From the NCBI RefSeq assembly GCF_004360225.1, contig NZ_SNUA01000021.1, positions 15,565 through 65,524 of the forward strand: DNA of 49,960 nt. The letters run 5' to 3'. Of this stretch, positions 19,785 through 30,073 are shown one piece after another. Below the pieces are notes generated by a model. It searched no databases, was not told the origin of the DNA, and was given only the letters and a program-made list of their open reading frames with translations. Origin of the DNA: Alcanivorax sp. 24. GTDB lineage: Bacteria > Pseudomonadota > Gammaproteobacteria > Pseudomonadales > Alcanivoracaceae. Both the position numbers and the translations under genes were made by a program. Within the stretch, counting starts at the first letter, position 1; each line of letters starts with the position of its first letter.

Positions 19785-20381
19785 ATGATGAAGCTGTATG
19801 ATCTGGAGCCTTCGGGCAATTGCTATAAAGTGCGTTTGTTCGCCGCGCTGGCGGGGTTGCCGCTGGAGATCGAAGCGGTGGATTTTCTCGCCGGCGAACA
19901 TAAAGGAGAGCGTCTTGCCGCGCTGAATCCCTGGGGAGAATTGCCCATCCTCGAGGACGGCAAGTTGGTGTTACGGGATTCCCAGGCGATATTGGTGTAT
20001 CTGGCCGGGCGCTATGGCGGCGAGGCGTGGTGGCCAGGGGAGGCGCACCTTCAGGGGGAGGTGATGCAATGGCTGTCGGTGGCCGCCAATGAAATACAGC
20101 ATGGCCCCAATGCCGCGCGCCTGGTCGACAAATTCGGTTATGCCCTGGACAAGGCGTTGGCGCTGGAACGCAGCGAGCGGATTCTGGAATTGCTGGATAA
20201 GCATTTGGCGACGCATCAATGGCTCGCCGCCGGCCGGCCCACCATCGCCGAATGCGCGGTGTTTCCTTACCTGGCGGTGGCCTGGGAAGGGGGCGTGGAC
20301 CCGCGTCCCTATCGTCATGTGAACGCCTGGATGGAGCGAGTCAAAGCGCTGCCAGGGTTTCAACCCATGCCCGGGATTTAG
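19785..20381 (+). CDS. Glutathione S-transferase family protein
   Basis: 198 residues. The N-terminal thioredoxin-fold domain includes SGNCYKVRLFAALAGLPLEI, the cis-proline stretch NPWGELPILEDG and DSQAILVYL. The C-terminal helical domain ends with HVNAWMERVKALPGF. A site-1 Ser/Cys near SGNCYK would bind glutathione. TAGGAGAG lies before ATG 19785/19788. It probably forms an operon with the upstream VOC gene under the divergent LysR regulator (inference). Confidence 0.92.
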   Translation: MMKLYDLEPSGNCYKVRLFAALAGLPLEIEAVDFLAGEHKGERLAALNPWGELPILEDGKLVLRDSQAILVYLAGRYGGEAWWPGEAHLQGEVMQWLSVAANEIQHGPNAARLVDKFGYALDKALALERSERILELLDKHLATHQWLAAGRPTIAECAVFPYLAVAWEGGVDPRPYRHVNAWMERVKALPGFQPMPGI

Positions 20382-20404
20382 TCAGAGGTCGCTACAGGGC
20401 CGCT

Positions 20405-20474
20405 GTGGGAGGCTTGCTTGCAAGCGAATTCTTTGGAAACGGGAGCCCGATTCGCTTGCAAGCAAGCCTCCCAC
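20405..20474. repeat. REP doublet
   Basis: GTGGGAGGCTTGCTTGCAAG plus CGAAT and its inverse ATTCGCTTGCAAGCAAGCCT plus CCCAC flank a short spacer, between the convergent GST and pqqF genes. Confidence 0.85.
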
Positions 20475-20510
20475 AGTGGCTTCGCAGGCCGGTCTTCTTG
20501 CCGCCGCAAA

Positions 20511-22979
20511 TCACTCGGTGGTGGAGTAGAGGGTGAATGGCCGGGCCATGGCGTACCGTTCCAGCACCTCGTCCCGCCAGTCTTTTGCCGTCAGGCGGGC
20601 CAACAGGCGCGGTTCCGCATTGGCTTCCCCGGAGCGCTGATAAAACGCCTGTTTCCAGCGGTATTCAAAGGGGTGCCCGGAAACGCTGTGTTCCCGCCCC
20701 ACTTCCGCCCGTAGTGATCGTAGCGCACATTGCCAGTCCTCCAGGGGCATCGCCGCCAAAAGTGTGCCGGCGTGTTCAAGAAAGCCGGCGAGGGCCGCTT
20801 GCAGCACTCTCTGTCCGTGAGCCGGCGATTGCACCAGTAGCAGCAGGCCGCAGTGGCCGTCCGCTTCCTCTTGGTAACGGCAGTCCACCCAATAGCCCAA
20901 TTGTTGTTGCAGTCGCAGTTGCTGATAAAAGGGAACGGCCAGATGACGTTGCAATAACCGCCAGCATAGACGGTCCAGCGCGTTGCGTCGTGGCGCCGGC
21001 AGATAAAGCAGGCGCGCGTGATCCGGAAAGGCGCAGGGGACCGCCTGCTCTCCGGTGGGGATCGCCGCGACGCTGGCGGTGTGCGTGGCGGCATCGGGGA
21101 CAAAGCGGGCGGTTATGGGAGACAGGGCGGTGCTCAGCTGTGTCTCCGGCCAGGCTTGTGGGTAGGCGCAGCACCACGACGTGGGAGAGGAAAGAGGTCT
21201 CTGGTTTTCCCGCGCCACGCCATCAAGTCGATCCCGCAAAACCTGGAGCAGGCGGTGCGCCGGTGCCGCTGCGTCGAGTTGCCGGCGCCAGATCCGGTGC
21301 CGGTGTTTGATCAGGCCTTCCCAGCGGGCATCCAGCGGCGCGAACAGGGTCGCCAGTGTTGTCCGGATCGCCGAGTCATCAACGGGAAGATCCAGTATCA
21401 GATTGGTGCCGCTTTGATGGACACCGGCTTTGGGACCTGTGCACGACACATGCTCCAGCAGCAGGCGCCAATGCAGGCTCAGCCGTTCCAGCGCCGTTAT
21501 CTGATCACCGGGCCAGTGCCAACCGAGTCTGAGGGTCTCCCCGGTTTCAACCGGGACGCGGATGAGCCTCTTCAAGGGGGGCGGCATCGTGGTGGTTGTC
21601 GCCGGTAGCGGCAGCGATGTCCGGAACGGATCAGCGACTGCCGGCCGTTGTCGTGGAATGGGGCGGCAAGGGGTACCGGTCCAGGGGGTGAAGTGAGTGA
21701 AGTCCCGGCCATCGTCATGATCGATGACCAGCGCGCCGTTGTCGCTCAGCACCTTCAGAGCAGTACGCCAGGTGTGGTCATCGGGCAGAGCCGGGGGCGC
21801 AAGCAAGGTATCGGCGTCCGCTTCCGGCTCCCCGGCAACACGGCGTGCCAGATAGCACAGGCGCGCCAGCCGGGCGTCCGGCGGCGCGGGAAAACCTTCC
21901 GGGTCCGGGGCGGCCAGCCGCACCGTTGATGGCCATTGTGAGGGCAGGTAATCCGCCATCCGTGACAGCCACTGCTCCAGCATGGCGGCGCACTCCTGGC
22001 CGCGTCCGGGGCTGTCCAGCAGAATCTGGCACTCCCCCTGATTCCGCTGGCGCCGTTGTCCGGTCACGGTAATCGTTGACGCCATGCCGGCGGCGCGCAA
22101 GCCGCCCAGTGCGCCGTGAAGGCCGGGTTCCCGCAGCCAGTGGCGCAGCCAGGGCCAGACCCGTTCCTCCTCCGGCAGGGGAAACAGCAGCGCGCAGCCG
22201 GTATCGGACTGTGGGGCCCGCCAGAGCCAGTCCTGTTGCCGAATGTCGCTGGGGAAGGCGGTGGGCAGAGGAGGCCGGGATGGAGTTGGGCCGGCGGGCA
22301 GCGGCGAGAGCGCTTCCGTTAGCACGCCATCCACATTGTCTGGTAGCGCGCCCCGCAGAATCAGGGCCATGTTGCCGGCGCGGAACCAACGGGCATGAAA
22401 AGCCCTGACCTCACCGGTCAAGGAGGCCAGGGGGGCACTCAGGCTGTGGGCGTTGCCGGCGGTGAAGCGGGCCAGCGGATGCGACGGCCGTGCCAGCCGC
22501 GCCAATAGCGCCTGACGATGCAGGCGTGGATCGGCCAGCCGGGTTCGGAACTCGGCGTCCAGAATCCGTCGTTCCCGTGCCACTGATTCCGGTGTCAGCA
22601 AGGGGCGGCTAAGCATGTCGATCAGATGCGCAAGGCAAGGCGCGAGGCCCTCCGCGTCCACGGTGAAAAAGAACGCCATGGTGTCGTCCAGGGTACTGGC
22701 GTTGTAGCGCCCATTCCAGCCCTGGACGCGGCGGGCGAAGTGGTGAACTTCGGGGTAACGCTCGCTGCCGGTGAACAGAACGTGCTCAAGCAAATGTGCC
22801 AGTCCCGGCCGGGTTTCCGGTTCATCGTGGCTGCCCGCGCCGACTTGCAGCACGGCTGTCACCTGCTGGCCCGCCGTCGGCAGCAACAGGGTGCGCAGAC
22901 CACTATGGTGATGATGAAGGCGTGCCTGGGCACCAGAGCGTGGCAAGCGTCGCCGGTCGTGGACAGTGAACGCGGTCAC
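20511..22979 (-). CDS. pqqF: PqqF, M16 zinc peptidase of PQQ biosynthesis
   Basis: 822 residues, normal for PqqF. The inverted zinc motif HLLEH is at residues 62-66, followed by RERRILDAEF, which supplies further acidic ligands. The N-terminal M16 domain is well conserved and the C-terminal half diverges, as usual. PqqF is proposed to cut modified PqqA to release the cross-linked Glu-Tyr. It begins with GTG, overlapping the TGA of the S9 peptidase gene (GTGA), so the two peptidases are coupled. Confidence 0.92.
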   Translation of the reverse strand: MTAFTVHDRRRLPRSGAQARLHHHHSGLRTLLLPTAGQQVTAVLQVGAGSHDEPETRPGLAHLLEHVLFTGSERYPEVHHFARRVQGWNGRYNASTLDDTMAFFFTVDAEGLAPCLAHLIDMLSRPLLTPESVARERRILDAEFRTRLADPRLHRQALLARLARPSHPLARFTAGNAHSLSAPLASLTGEVRAFHARWFRAGNMALILRGALPDNVDGVLTEALSPLPAGPTPSRPPLPTAFPSDIRQQDWLWRAPQSDTGCALLFPLPEEERVWPWLRHWLREPGLHGALGGLRAAGMASTITVTGQRRQRNQGECQILLDSPGRGQECAAMLEQWLSRMADYLPSQWPSTVRLAAPDPEGFPAPPDARLARLCYLARRVAGEPEADADTLLAPPALPDDHTWRTALKVLSDNGALVIDHDDGRDFTHFTPWTGTPCRPIPRQRPAVADPFRTSLPLPATTTTMPPPLKRLIRVPVETGETLRLGWHWPGDQITALERLSLHWRLLLEHVSCTGPKAGVHQSGTNLILDLPVDDSAIRTTLATLFAPLDARWEGLIKHRHRIWRRQLDAAAPAHRLLQVLRDRLDGVARENQRPLSSPTSWCCAYPQAWPETQLSTALSPITARFVPDAATHTASVAAIPTGEQAVPCAFPDHARLLYLPAPRRNALDRLCWRLLQRHLAVPFYQQLRLQQQLGYWVDCRYQEEADGHCGLLLLVQSPAHGQRVLQAALAGFLEHAGTLLAAMPLEDWQCALRSLRAEVGREHSVSGHPFEYRWKQAFYQRSGEANAEPRLLARLTAKDWRDEVLERYAMARPFTLYSTTE

Positions 22980-24976
22980 TGGCCGGACTCCCGGCCAATG
23001 GCGTCATGGTGCCGGTAGAACGCCAGTTCCCGTTCCAGCACCAGCGCCCGGTTGCGTGGCGAGCGAAAGCCATGCTGCTCATCGGCGAAGCGCACGCACT
23101 CCACCGGCACGCCGTTGGCGTGCAACGCCGCCACCATGGCCTCGGTTTGTTCCGGTAGCACGACGGCGTCGCGCAGGCCCTGGAAAAACAGGGTTGGCGT
23201 GCGTAGACGCGAGGCGTTGGCCAGCGGTGAGCGAGCCTGATAGCGGCTCGCGTTCCGTTCAGGATCACCGATCAGCCAGTCGATGTAGTCCGCTTCGAAC
23301 TTGTGCGTTTGCCGGCGCAACCGGAGCGGATCGCTGACGCCGTACAAGCTGGTGGCGGCGCGGAATGTGGTCGGCGCGCGGGCCAGAGTATTGAGCACGG
23401 TGAAGCCGCCGGCGCTTTGTCCCCGCAGGAACAGCCGGCGCGGATCCGCCAGCCGTTCCCTTATCAGTGCCTTCACCGCGTACAGCACATCGTCGACGTC
23501 GCTGACGCCCCACTGTCCCGCCAGGGACTGACGATATGCACGGCCGAAGCCGACGCTACCCCGGTAATTCAGGTCCAGCACCGCGAATCCGCGCTGAGTC
23601 CAGAACTGTATCGCCGGATTGAACAGCGGAAAGCTGGCCGAAGTCGGGCCGCCGTGGACGGTCACCAGCAAGGGCGGCGGCGTACAGTCGCCGGGGCAGG
23701 GCGGGTAGTAAAAACCGTGGCAGGTTGTCTGGCCGGCGCTGGCGAACGTCCACGTTTCTGGTTCCGATACTACTGATGCTCCAAGCCATTCGCTGCCAAG
23801 GCAGCTTCCCACAGCGGCTTTGTGGTTCCCTTTGTGGGAAGCTGCCTTGGCAGCGAATGAAGGTGTCCTCCGAATGCGGGGGGATACCGTGGTCGCTTCC
23901 AGAGGCAGAGGCGCCGAATCGAGTGTGGAAACACCGCCTTCTCCGGCGTTCAGATGCAATAACGCGGTGCCCCGGCGTGGCCCGGCGGCGAGACAGAACA
24001 CGCCCAGGGGGCCGGCGCTGATGGCGAGAAAATGCTGATAGCCCGAAGGCATCGCCGCTGGCGCGACGGTTTCTTTCGTAACGCTCAAATGGCCCCGGCC
24101 GTCCCGCCACCAGGCCACCACCGGGCTGCCGTCCGGCAGGGTATCGTAATGGCGGGAGCCGAGCAGCCAGGGGCTGGGGGTGTGGTCTGCTTCCCTGCCG
24201 GGCAGACATCGCCAGTGTCCATGCTCGAAGCGCCATGGGCGCCAGTGTCCGCTGCCGTCGAACAGGCAGAGCAAGCGTCCTTGCCGGTCGAAACGGGGTT
24301 GTTGTGTCGAGTGGCCCGGTGTGTCGAGGCCGGCGAGGGCCGTCCCGGGCAGGCCGTCGTCCGCCAGGCTGACGTGACGCAGGCGGCTGGCCGTCCAGGG
24401 CTGATGGGGGCGATCCCATTCCACCCAGGCCAACTGTTGGCCGTCGTCACTGATGGCGGGGGAGGCATAAAAATCAGCCCCCTCGCTCAGTATCCGCAAG
24501 ACGCGATCGCGCCCCACCGCCACCAGCCGGTGTCGGGTTTTCGGATTTCCCGGCCGCTCCTCCACGGCGATGATCCGGTCACGGCGATGGTCGTAGGCCA
24601 GCCCGCCGTAACGGCGATCCGGGTGGTCGGTGAGCGGATGGCATCGCGGTTCCGAAAACCCCTGCCAGTAAAGCTGCTGGTCGTCTTCGTTGACAAAGGC
24701 CAGGCCATCTTCGCCCAGGCACAGGGCACTGCCGCCATACTCGTAGACCCGCGAGCGCACGCTGAACCCTTCCGGTGTCAGAGTGCGGCGGCCCTCCGTT
24801 GTCCACTCCTGAACTCGAAAGCGGCCGTCGCGGGGATCGCTGCGAGTCCAGATCACCCGTTGCGCGTTGCTGTGCAACTCGCCGAACTCCACCGTTGCCG
24901 CCACCGCCTGACGGGCGCTCAGTGGTGATGGTGAGGCCGGATCAGCCCCGGTAGATGAGCCGGGCATTGCGTTCAT
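22976..24976 (-). CDS. S9 family prolyl oligopeptidase-like peptidase of the pqq cluster, with an internal REP-encoded segment
   Basis: 666 residues. The N-terminal ~370 residues form a beta-propeller ([40 protein letters not shown]). The C-terminal alpha/beta hydrolase has the nucleophile GQSAGG, an Asp near [10 protein letters not shown] and a His in DEQHGF. S9 peptidases of this kind occur beside pqqE/pqqF in pseudomonads and may help to process PqqA. Residues ~373-397 ([20 protein letters not shown] and LGSEW) are translated from a complete REP palindrome at 23788-23858, which falls at the domain junction and leaves the frame open. The start overlaps the end of pqqE by 35 bases; ATG 24967 is possible. 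Confidence 0.9.
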   Translation of the reverse strand: MNAMPGSSTGADPASPSPLSARQAVAATVEFGELHSNAQRVIWTRSDPRDGRFRVQEWTTEGRRTLTPEGFSVRSRVYEYGGSALCLGEDGLAFVNEDDQQLYWQGFSEPRCHPLTDHPDRRYGGLAYDHRRDRIIAVEERPGNPKTRHRLVAVGRDRVLRILSEGADFYASPAISDDGQQLAWVEWDRPHQPWTASRLRHVSLADDGLPGTALAGLDTPGHSTQQPRFDRQGRLLCLFDGSGHWRPWRFEHGHWRCLPGREADHTPSPWLLGSRHYDTLPDGSPVVAWWRDGRGHLSVTKETVAPAAMPSGYQHFLAISAGPLGVFCLAAGPRRGTALLHLNAGEGGVSTLDSAPLPLEATTVSPRIRRTPSFAAKAASHKGNHKAAVGSCLGSEWLGASVVSEPETWTFASAGQTTCHGFYYPPCPGDCTPPPLLVTVHGGPTSASFPLFNPAIQFWTQRGFAVLDLNYRGSVGFGRAYRQSLAGQWGVSDVDDVLYAVKALIRERLADPRRLFLRGQSAGGFTVLNTLARAPTTFRAATSLYGVSDPLRLRRQTHKFEADYIDWLIGDPERNASRYQARSPLANASRLRTPTLFFQGLRDAVVLPEQTEAMVAALHANGVPVECVRFADEQHGFRSPRNRALVLERELAFYRHHDAIGRESGQ
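23788..23858. repeat. REP doublet inside the S9 peptidase coding sequence
   Basis: A perfect 25-bp inverted repeat, ATTCGCTGCCAAGGCAGCTT plus CCCAC (23788-23812) and GTGGGAAGCTGCCTTGGCAG plus CGAAT (23834-23858), with a 21-base spacer. It has the same core as the intergenic REPs in this window. It is read through as about 24 codons of the peptidase gene. Confidence 0.92.
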
Positions 24977-26090
24977 TGCGGTAGGTCAGTGGTGGTACCT
25001 GATCCAGGGGCGTGCCGGCTTGTCCCCGTGCCGCCAGGATGACGTGGTGATGCGGCGACTTGGCGCACACCGGATCGGCGTTGGTGGCATCGCCGGTGAG
25101 CATGTACGCCTGGCAACGACAGCCGCCGAAGTCCTCGTGCTTCTCGTCGCAGGAGCGGCAAGGTTCCGGCATCCAGGCGTCGCCCCGGAAGTGATTGAAA
25201 CCCGGAGAGCGCCGCCAGATGGTTTCGATGGTGTGCTCCCTGACGTTGGGAAAATCGATCGGCAGCTGCCGGGCGCTGTGGCAGGGTAGCGCGGTGCCGT
25301 CCGGGGTGATGGTGAGGAACATACTGCCCCAGCCGTTCATGCAGGGTTTCGGCCGCTCTTCGTAATAGTCCGGCACCACGAAGATTAACTGGCAGGGATT
25401 GGCGGTGTCTTCCAGGCGGCGCCGATAGTCCGCCACCACCTGTTCCGCCCGTTGCAACTGCACCCGCGAAGGCATCAGGCCTTGCCGGTTCAAGTGAGCC
25501 CAGCCGTAGTACTGACAAGTGGCCAGTTCCACATAGTCGGCCTCCAGGTCCAGGCACAGCTGGATAATATCGCCGATACGGTCGATGTTGTGCCGGTGAA
25601 TCACCACGTTGAGCACCATGGGAAAACCGTGCTCTTTCACCGCCCGGGCCATTTCCAACTTATGCTGGAATGCCTTGCGGGAGCCGGCCATCAGCTGATT
25701 GCCGGCTTCTTCGGCGTCCTGGAAGCTGATTTGAATGTGATCCAGGCCGGCGTCCGCCAGGGCGGCGACCTTGTCCCGGTTCAGTCCCATGCCCGAGGTG
25801 ATCAGGTTGCTGTAATAACCCAGTTCGCGAGCACCGCAGACCAGCTCGACCAGATCCGGCCGGGTCAACGGTTCGCCGCCGGACAGCCCCAATTGAGCCG
25901 CCCCCATGGTCCGCGCCTGAGCGAACACGTCCAGCCATTGTTCGGTATTCAGCTCCTTATCCTGGTCGGCGAAGTCCACCGGGTTGGAGCAATAGGGACA
26001 TTGCAGCGGGCAGCGGTAGGTCAGCTCCGCCAACAGCCACAAAGGTGGCCCGGGACGCGTCTCAACGGTTGCTGAGCCAGTGATTGCCAT
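24942..26090 (-). CDS. pqqE: PqqE, radical SAM peptide cyclase
   Basis: 382 residues from [20 protein letters not shown]. The radical SAM cluster motif CPLQCPYC is near residue 27-34, [14 protein letters not shown] follows, and the C-terminal SPASM region carries [20 protein letters not shown] and [17 protein letters not shown]. It forms the Glu-Tyr carbon-carbon bond in PqqA held by PqqD. The start lies inside the end of pqqD (29-base overlap). Confidence 0.96.
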   Translation of the reverse strand: MAITGSATVETRPGPPLWLLAELTYRCPLQCPYCSNPVDFADQDKELNTEQWLDVFAQARTMGAAQLGLSGGEPLTRPDLVELVCGARELGYYSNLITSGMGLNRDKVAALADAGLDHIQISFQDAEEAGNQLMAGSRKAFQHKLEMARAVKEHGFPMVLNVVIHRHNIDRIGDIIQLCLDLEADYVELATCQYYGWAHLNRQGLMPSRVQLQRAEQVVADYRRRLEDTANPCQLIFVVPDYYEERPKPCMNGWGSMFLTITPDGTALPCHSARQLPIDFPNVREHTIETIWRRSPGFNHFRGDAWMPEPCRSCDEKHEDFGGCRCQAYMLTGDATNADPVCAKSPHHHVILAARGQAGTPLDQVPPLTYRNERNARLIYRG

Positions 26091-26340
26091 GGGCGGCCTC
26101 GAGAAAATCCAGCACGTCCGCTTCCAGGTCCGGTACTTCCGGGAAGCGCTGATGCAGCGTGGCAACGATATCCGCGACGCTGCGCTCGCCGTCCACCAGT
26201 GTGAGAATCTGGGCGGCGCTGTCGTTCAGTTTCACCATGCCTTCCGGGTACAGCAGCACATGGGCCTGTTGCGCCGGCTCCCATTGCAGGCGGAAACCCC
26301 GGCGCAACAGAGGAACGGCGTCTTGATGTGGCGCGCTCAT
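26062..26340 (-). CDS. pqqD: PqqD, peptide chaperone of PQQ biosynthesis
   Basis: 92 residues, the normal size for Pqq[21 protein letters not shown] and [20 protein letters not shown] are typical. PqqD binds PqqA and presents it to PqqE. It overlaps pqqC by 4 bases and pqqE by 29, which indicates tight translational coupling. Upstream codons in the same frame lie inside pqqC and are not part of it. Confidence 0.95.
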   Translation of the reverse strand: MSAPHQDAVPLLRRGFRLQWEPAQQAHVLLYPEGMVKLNDSAAQILTLVDGERSVADIVATLHQRFPEVPDLEADVLDFLEAAHGNHWLSNR

Positions 26341-27101
26341 TGCTGTAACCCCCGGTGCCAGACGCCTTCCTCGGTGACGGTGTGGTAAGGCGGCCGTTCC
26401 AGTTCGTAGGCCATGCTCATGGCGTCGAGCATGGTCCACAGGATATCCAGCTTGAACTGCAGAATGTCCAACGCCCGCCGCTGGGCTTCGCGGGTGGTGA
26501 AATGATCCAGCGTGATGCGCAGACCGTGTTCCACGTCGCGCCGTGCTTCGCCCATGCGGTTGCGGAAGTAGTGATAGCCCTCCTCGCCGATCCACGGATA
26601 ATGCCGGGGCCAGCTGTCCAGCCGCGACTGGTGAATCTGTGGCGCGAACAGTTCGGTCAGTGACGAGCAGGCCGCTTCCTGCCAACTGGCGGTGCGGGCG
26701 AACCGTACGTAGGCGTCCACCGCGAAGCGCACCCCGGGCAATACATGTTCCTGGGAGCGGATTTCCTCGGCGTTCAGGCCCACCGCCTCGCCCAGGTGGA
26801 CCCAGGCCTCGATGCCGCCTTCGCCGCCGGCGGCGCCATCGTGATCATGAATGCGTTGCACCCATTCGCGGCGGACCTCCCGGTCCCGACAGTTGGCGAG
26901 GATGGCGGCGTCCTTTACCGGAATATTCACCTGATAGTAATAGCGGTTCGCCACCCAGCCCTGAATCTGCCGACGGCTGGCGCGGCCTTCGTACATGGCC
27001 ACGTGATAAGGATGATGGATGTGGTAGTAACGGCCCTTGTCGCGCAGCGCCTGTTCGAATTCGGCGCGGCTCAGCGGCAGGGCGGAAGCCATTTCGCTCA
27101 T
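26337..27101 (-). CDS. pqqC: PqqC, pyrroloquinoline-quinone synthase
   Basis: 254 residues. The all-helical oxidase carries [40 protein letters not shown] and [14 protein letters not shown]-like (here [19 protein letters not shown]). It performs the final ring closure and oxidation to PQQ in the cytoplasm. It overlaps pqqB and pqqD by 4 bases each. Confidence 0.97.
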   Translation of the reverse strand: MSEMASALPLSRAEFEQALRDKGRYYHIHHPYHVAMYEGRASRRQIQGWVANRYYYQVNIPVKDAAILANCRDREVRREWVQRIHDHDGAAGGEGGIEAWVHLGEAVGLNAEEIRSQEHVLPGVRFAVDAYVRFARTASWQEAACSSLTELFAPQIHQSRLDSWPRHYPWIGEEGYHYFRNRMGEARRDVEHGLRITLDHFTTREAQRRALDILQFKLDILWTMLDAMSMAYELERPPYHTVTEEGVWHRGLQQ

Positions 27102-28009
27102 AATCGGATCGCCATTCCATCGTAGGCCACCTCGACCCCCTGGCTTTCCACCCGGGCGCGCTCCTCGGAGCCGTGGTCGAGGATCGGATTGGTGTTATTG
27201 ATATGGATGAGTATTTGGCGCTGAGGTTCCGGCAGACCGGCCAGCAAGGCCAGCATGCCGTCCGGGCCGCTCTGCGGCAGGTGGCCCATTTCACTGGCTG
27301 GCTTGGTACCAACGCCGGCGTGACTCATTTCGTCCTCGCGCCAGAAGGTGCCGTCCACCAACAGACAATTGGCGCTGGCCATCAGGGTGCGTAAGTCGGC
27401 GTCCACCTGGCCCAGGCCGGGCGCGTAGAACAGGCGCTGGCCGGCGCTGTCTTCCACCAGCAGACCGATGTTGTCACCGGGATGGGGATCATTACGGTGT
27501 GGTGAATAGGGCGGAGCGGCGCTGCGTAGCGGGATTGGCGTGAGTCGCAGCCCCGGGCAACAAGGGATGCGGAACTCACCGGACAATGGGATCGGGTTCC
27601 AGCGCAGTCCGCCGTTCCAGTGATCGAGAATGCGGAACAGCGGGAAGCCAGTGCACAGATCCTGGTGCACCATCTCGGTACACCATACCTCATGGGGGCA
27701 GCCTTCGCGCAGCATCAGCAGCCCGGTGGTGTGATCGATCTGGCTGTCCATCAGAACGATGGCGCCGATGGCGGTGCCGCGCTTGCCGTCCGTCCGGCGT
27801 AAGTCCGGTGTACTTTCCAGTTGGGCACGAATGTCCGGCGAGGTATTACACAGAATCCAACGCTCGCCATCGTCGGACAAGGCGATGGAGGATTGGGTGC
27901 GGGGCAACGCGTCGATGGTGCCCTGGCGCAGCCCGGCGCAATTGGCGCACTGGCAATTCCACTGAGGAAAGCCGCCGCCGGCCGCCGAGCCGAGAACTCG
28001 GATATACAT
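27098..28009 (-). CDS. pqqB: PqqB, metallo-beta-lactamase fold hydroxylase
   Basis: 303 residues. [20 protein letters not shown] and [20 protein letters not shown] are hallmark starts of PqqB, and [13 protein letters not shown] and [11 protein letters not shown] lie in the C-terminal half. It is proposed to hydroxylate the tyrosine ring of the cross-linked intermediate. It is separated from pqqA by about 70 bases with a hairpin. Confidence 0.97.
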   Translation of the reverse strand: MYIRVLGSAAGGGFPQWNCQCANCAGLRQGTIDALPRTQSSIALSDDGERWILCNTSPDIRAQLESTPDLRRTDGKRGTAIGAIVLMDSQIDHTTGLLMLREGCPHEVWCTEMVHQDLCTGFPLFRILDHWNGGLRWNPIPLSGEFRIPCCPGLRLTPIPLRSAAPPYSPHRNDPHPGDNIGLLVEDSAGQRLFYAPGLGQVDADLRTLMASANCLLVDGTFWREDEMSHAGVGTKPASEMGHLPQSGPDGMLALLAGLPEPQRQILIHINNTNPILDHGSEERARVESQGVEVAYDGMAIRL

Positions 28010-28039
28010 AGGCGTCAGAGCCTGATACGAGAGCGTGGT

Positions 28040-28070
28040 CCCGCGGATCCCGCCAACGCGGGCCCGCGGG
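28040..28070 (-). promoter_or_regulatory. Nested hairpin between pqqA and pqqB
   Basis: CCCGCGG (28040-28046) pairs with CCGCGGG (28064-28070), and inside it CCCGC (28049-28053) pairs with GCGGG (28058-28062). There is no U tract on the minus-strand side. A stem here would protect or partly terminate the pqqA transcript, consistent with the known need for much more PqqA than enzymes. Confidence 0.7.
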
Positions 28071-28078
28071 CACCAGCG

Positions 28079-28150
28079 TTAGCGATTGGAGATGTACATG
28101 GTGACTTCAAAGCCGATGCGCATATCCACATAGCTGGGTTTGGTCCACAT
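28079..28150 (-). CDS. pqqA: PqqA, PQQ precursor peptide
   Basis: 23 residues: [20 protein letters not shown] then SNR. The Glu-x-x-x-Tyr core (EVTMY, Glu15 and Tyr19) supplies the backbone of PQQ. A GAGGAG sequence lies just before the ATG. It is too short for most gene finders but lies in the canonical place ahead of pqqB. Confidence 0.96.
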   Translation of the reverse strand: MWTKPSYVDMRIGFEVTMYISNR

Positions 28151-28364
28151 AGCGAGCTCCTCGATTGTTATTCGTGTCAGAGATTGGCCGTGATCGGCCG
28201 ATTCATTTGAGCACTGCCCGGGGAATCGGATCACTGCTACTTTAGTACTGAATGTGCCGGTCCATAAGTCCCGACCCAAACACGTTAACATGGCGGTCCC
28301 AATTGTAGGAGCCCGTCGGGGCGGCCCTCCGCTGATGGCCGATCCTGGCCTCTGGCGTTGGCAC

Positions 28365-28709
28365 ATTCGCTTGCAAGCAAGCTTCCCACCGTGGCCCTGT
28401 AGAAAGGCTGTGGGAGACCAGCTTGCTGGCGAATTCCGGCCTTCGGTGTTGGGCCATTCGCTTGCCAGCAAGCTTCCCACGGTGGCCCTGTAGAAAGGCT
28501 GTGGGAGACCAGCTTGCTGGCGAATTCCGGCCTTCGGTGTTGGGCCATTCGCTTGCCAGCAAGCTTCCCACGGTGGCCCTGTAGAAAGGCTGTGGGAGAC
28601 CAGCTTGCTGGCGAATTCCGGCCTTCGGTGTCGGGCCATTCGCTTGCCAGCAAGCTTCCCACGGTGGCTTCGTGGTTGGGTTTGTGGGAGCCAGCCCTGC
28701 TGGCGAATT
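28365..28709. repeat. Tandem REP array, 91-base period
   Basis: GTGGGAGACC recurs at 28410, 28501 and 28592, an exact 91-base period, with nearly identical units, and a diverged GTGGGAGCC at 28684. Each unit holds GCTTGCTGGCGAATTCCGG, the spacer CCTTCGGTGT and the inverse arm CATTCGCTTGCCAGCAAGCT. It lies between pqqA and the solute-binding gene at 28832. Confidence 0.92.
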
Positions 28710-28831
28710 CACAGGCGAGTGACGCTTTCGTTTGGCATCAACGCCCCTCACCATGTCGTTTCGGTCAGGCGTCCGGAGAACGGCTTGCCCATAATGAGAA
28801 TCCACTATTGGATACGCTGACCGGAGGCCTC

Positions 28832-30007
28832 GTGCGTATTTTACGGCTGCTCTGTTTTTCTCTGGTTCTCTCCATGTCTCTCGCGGCCGCCGCCGATCAG
28901 GCGCTGGACCTGACCCCCGCGCAGCAGGCCGAGCTCAAACGCTATGCTCCGGGGGTGGCGTTGACCCCGGAGCTGGCGGCGAAGCTGCGCGCCATCGCCT
29001 TTGATCAGAGTCGCTCGTTGGATGAGCGGATTCAGGCAATGCAAAAAGTGGCGGGCTACACGCCCGGCGAGCCGGTTAAGCGCCGTATTTGTATCTGGGA
29101 CATCGCCGGCCGCGCGGGCCCGATCTTCAAGGCCGCCGAGGACCAGCGAATCCGGGTTTTGAAGTACGGCGTGGATCTTGAGATGGTGCCCTACACCAGC
29201 GAAAGCGTAGTGGTGGAGGATCTGAAAGCGGGCATTTGCGACGCCGCCCTGATCAGTGGCCTGCGCGCCCGTTTATTCAATCAATATACCGGTACCATTG
29301 ATGCCATCGGTGCCTTGCCCTCCGACGATCACATGAAGCTGCTGTTGCGCGCCATGGCCAGCCCGAAAGTGGCGCCGCGGATGGTGGCCAACGGCTATGT
29401 GGTGCTGGGTATCGCGCCGGCCGGGCCGGCCTATGTCTTCGTCAATGACCGCGCCATCAATACATTGGCCAACGCCGCCGGAAAACGGGTGGCGGTATTG
29501 GACTACGATCCGGTTCAGGCGGAAATGGTGGCACGGATTGGGGCCACGCCGGTCAATTCCGACATCGTTTCCGCGCCGAACAAATTCAACAATGGGGTGG
29601 TGGATGCGCTGGCGGCGCCGATCGTGGCCTATGAAGTGCTGGAGCTGTACAAGGGCATGCGGCCCAATGGCGGTATCATCAATTACCCGTTGGCGCAGAT
29701 CACCATGCAACTGATCGGACGTGCCGATAAATTCCCCAATGAAGTGGCGCAACTGGTGCGCGAGGAATTCTTCAACGGTTACGACCGGATCATGGCGCGC
29801 CTGGCGCAAGAGCAGGCCAAGGTGCCGGATCACTGGTGGATTGAAATTCCGGATCGGGATAAACGCGAGTACGAGATGATGATGCAGGATGCCCGTTTGA
29901 CCCTGCGCGGGAAGGGGTATTACAGCGCGGATATGCTGACCCTGGAACGCAAGGTGCGCTGTAAACTGGATTCCAGCCGGGGGGAATGCGTCAATCCGGT
30001 GGAATAG
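28832..30007 (+). CDS. Putative periplasmic solute-binding protein (DUF6091-like), copy 1
   Basis: 391 residues from GTG 28832, with GGAGG at 28823-28827. A signal peptide (RILRLLCFSLVLSMSLAAAA) precedes DQALDL. The main domain begins RRICIWDIAGRAGPIF and continues with GICDAALISGLRARLFNQYT and IAPAGPAYVFVNDRAINTLA, resembling TRAP- and DUF6091-type binding proteins. It has an extra ~65-residue N-terminal region that its convergent paralogue at 30162 lacks. No permease gene is adjacent, and the ligand is unknown. Confidence 0.75.
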   Translation: MRILRLLCFSLVLSMSLAAAADQALDLTPAQQAELKRYAPGVALTPELAAKLRAIAFDQSRSLDERIQAMQKVAGYTPGEPVKRRICIWDIAGRAGPIFKAAEDQRIRVLKYGVDLEMVPYTSESVVVEDLKAGICDAALISGLRARLFNQYTGTIDAIGALPSDDHMKLLLRAMASPKVAPRMVANGYVVLGIAPAGPAYVFVNDRAINTLANAAGKRVAVLDYDPVQAEMVARIGATPVNSDIVSAPNKFNNGVVDALAAPIVAYEVLELYKGMRPNGGIINYPLAQITMQLIGRADKFPNEVAQLVREEFFNGYDRIMARLAQEQAKVPDHWWIEIPDRDKREYEMMMQDARLTLRGKGYYSADMLTLERKVRCKLDSSRGECVNPVE

Positions 30008-30073
30008 GGCCGTTGACAGTTGATGGTGAATAATTGACAGCGCAAAGAACAAACGGCCAGATCATTAGCCGCT

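Noticed and set aside
20537-21310. Plus-strand frames opposite pqqF and the S9 gene
   Set aside because: Rich in Arg, Pro and Ala in the way of GC-rich shadow frames; minus-strand products are clear.
28365-28709. Regular repeats as a possible CRISPR array
   Set aside because: Units are self-complementary REP doublets without unique spacers, and no cas genes are present.
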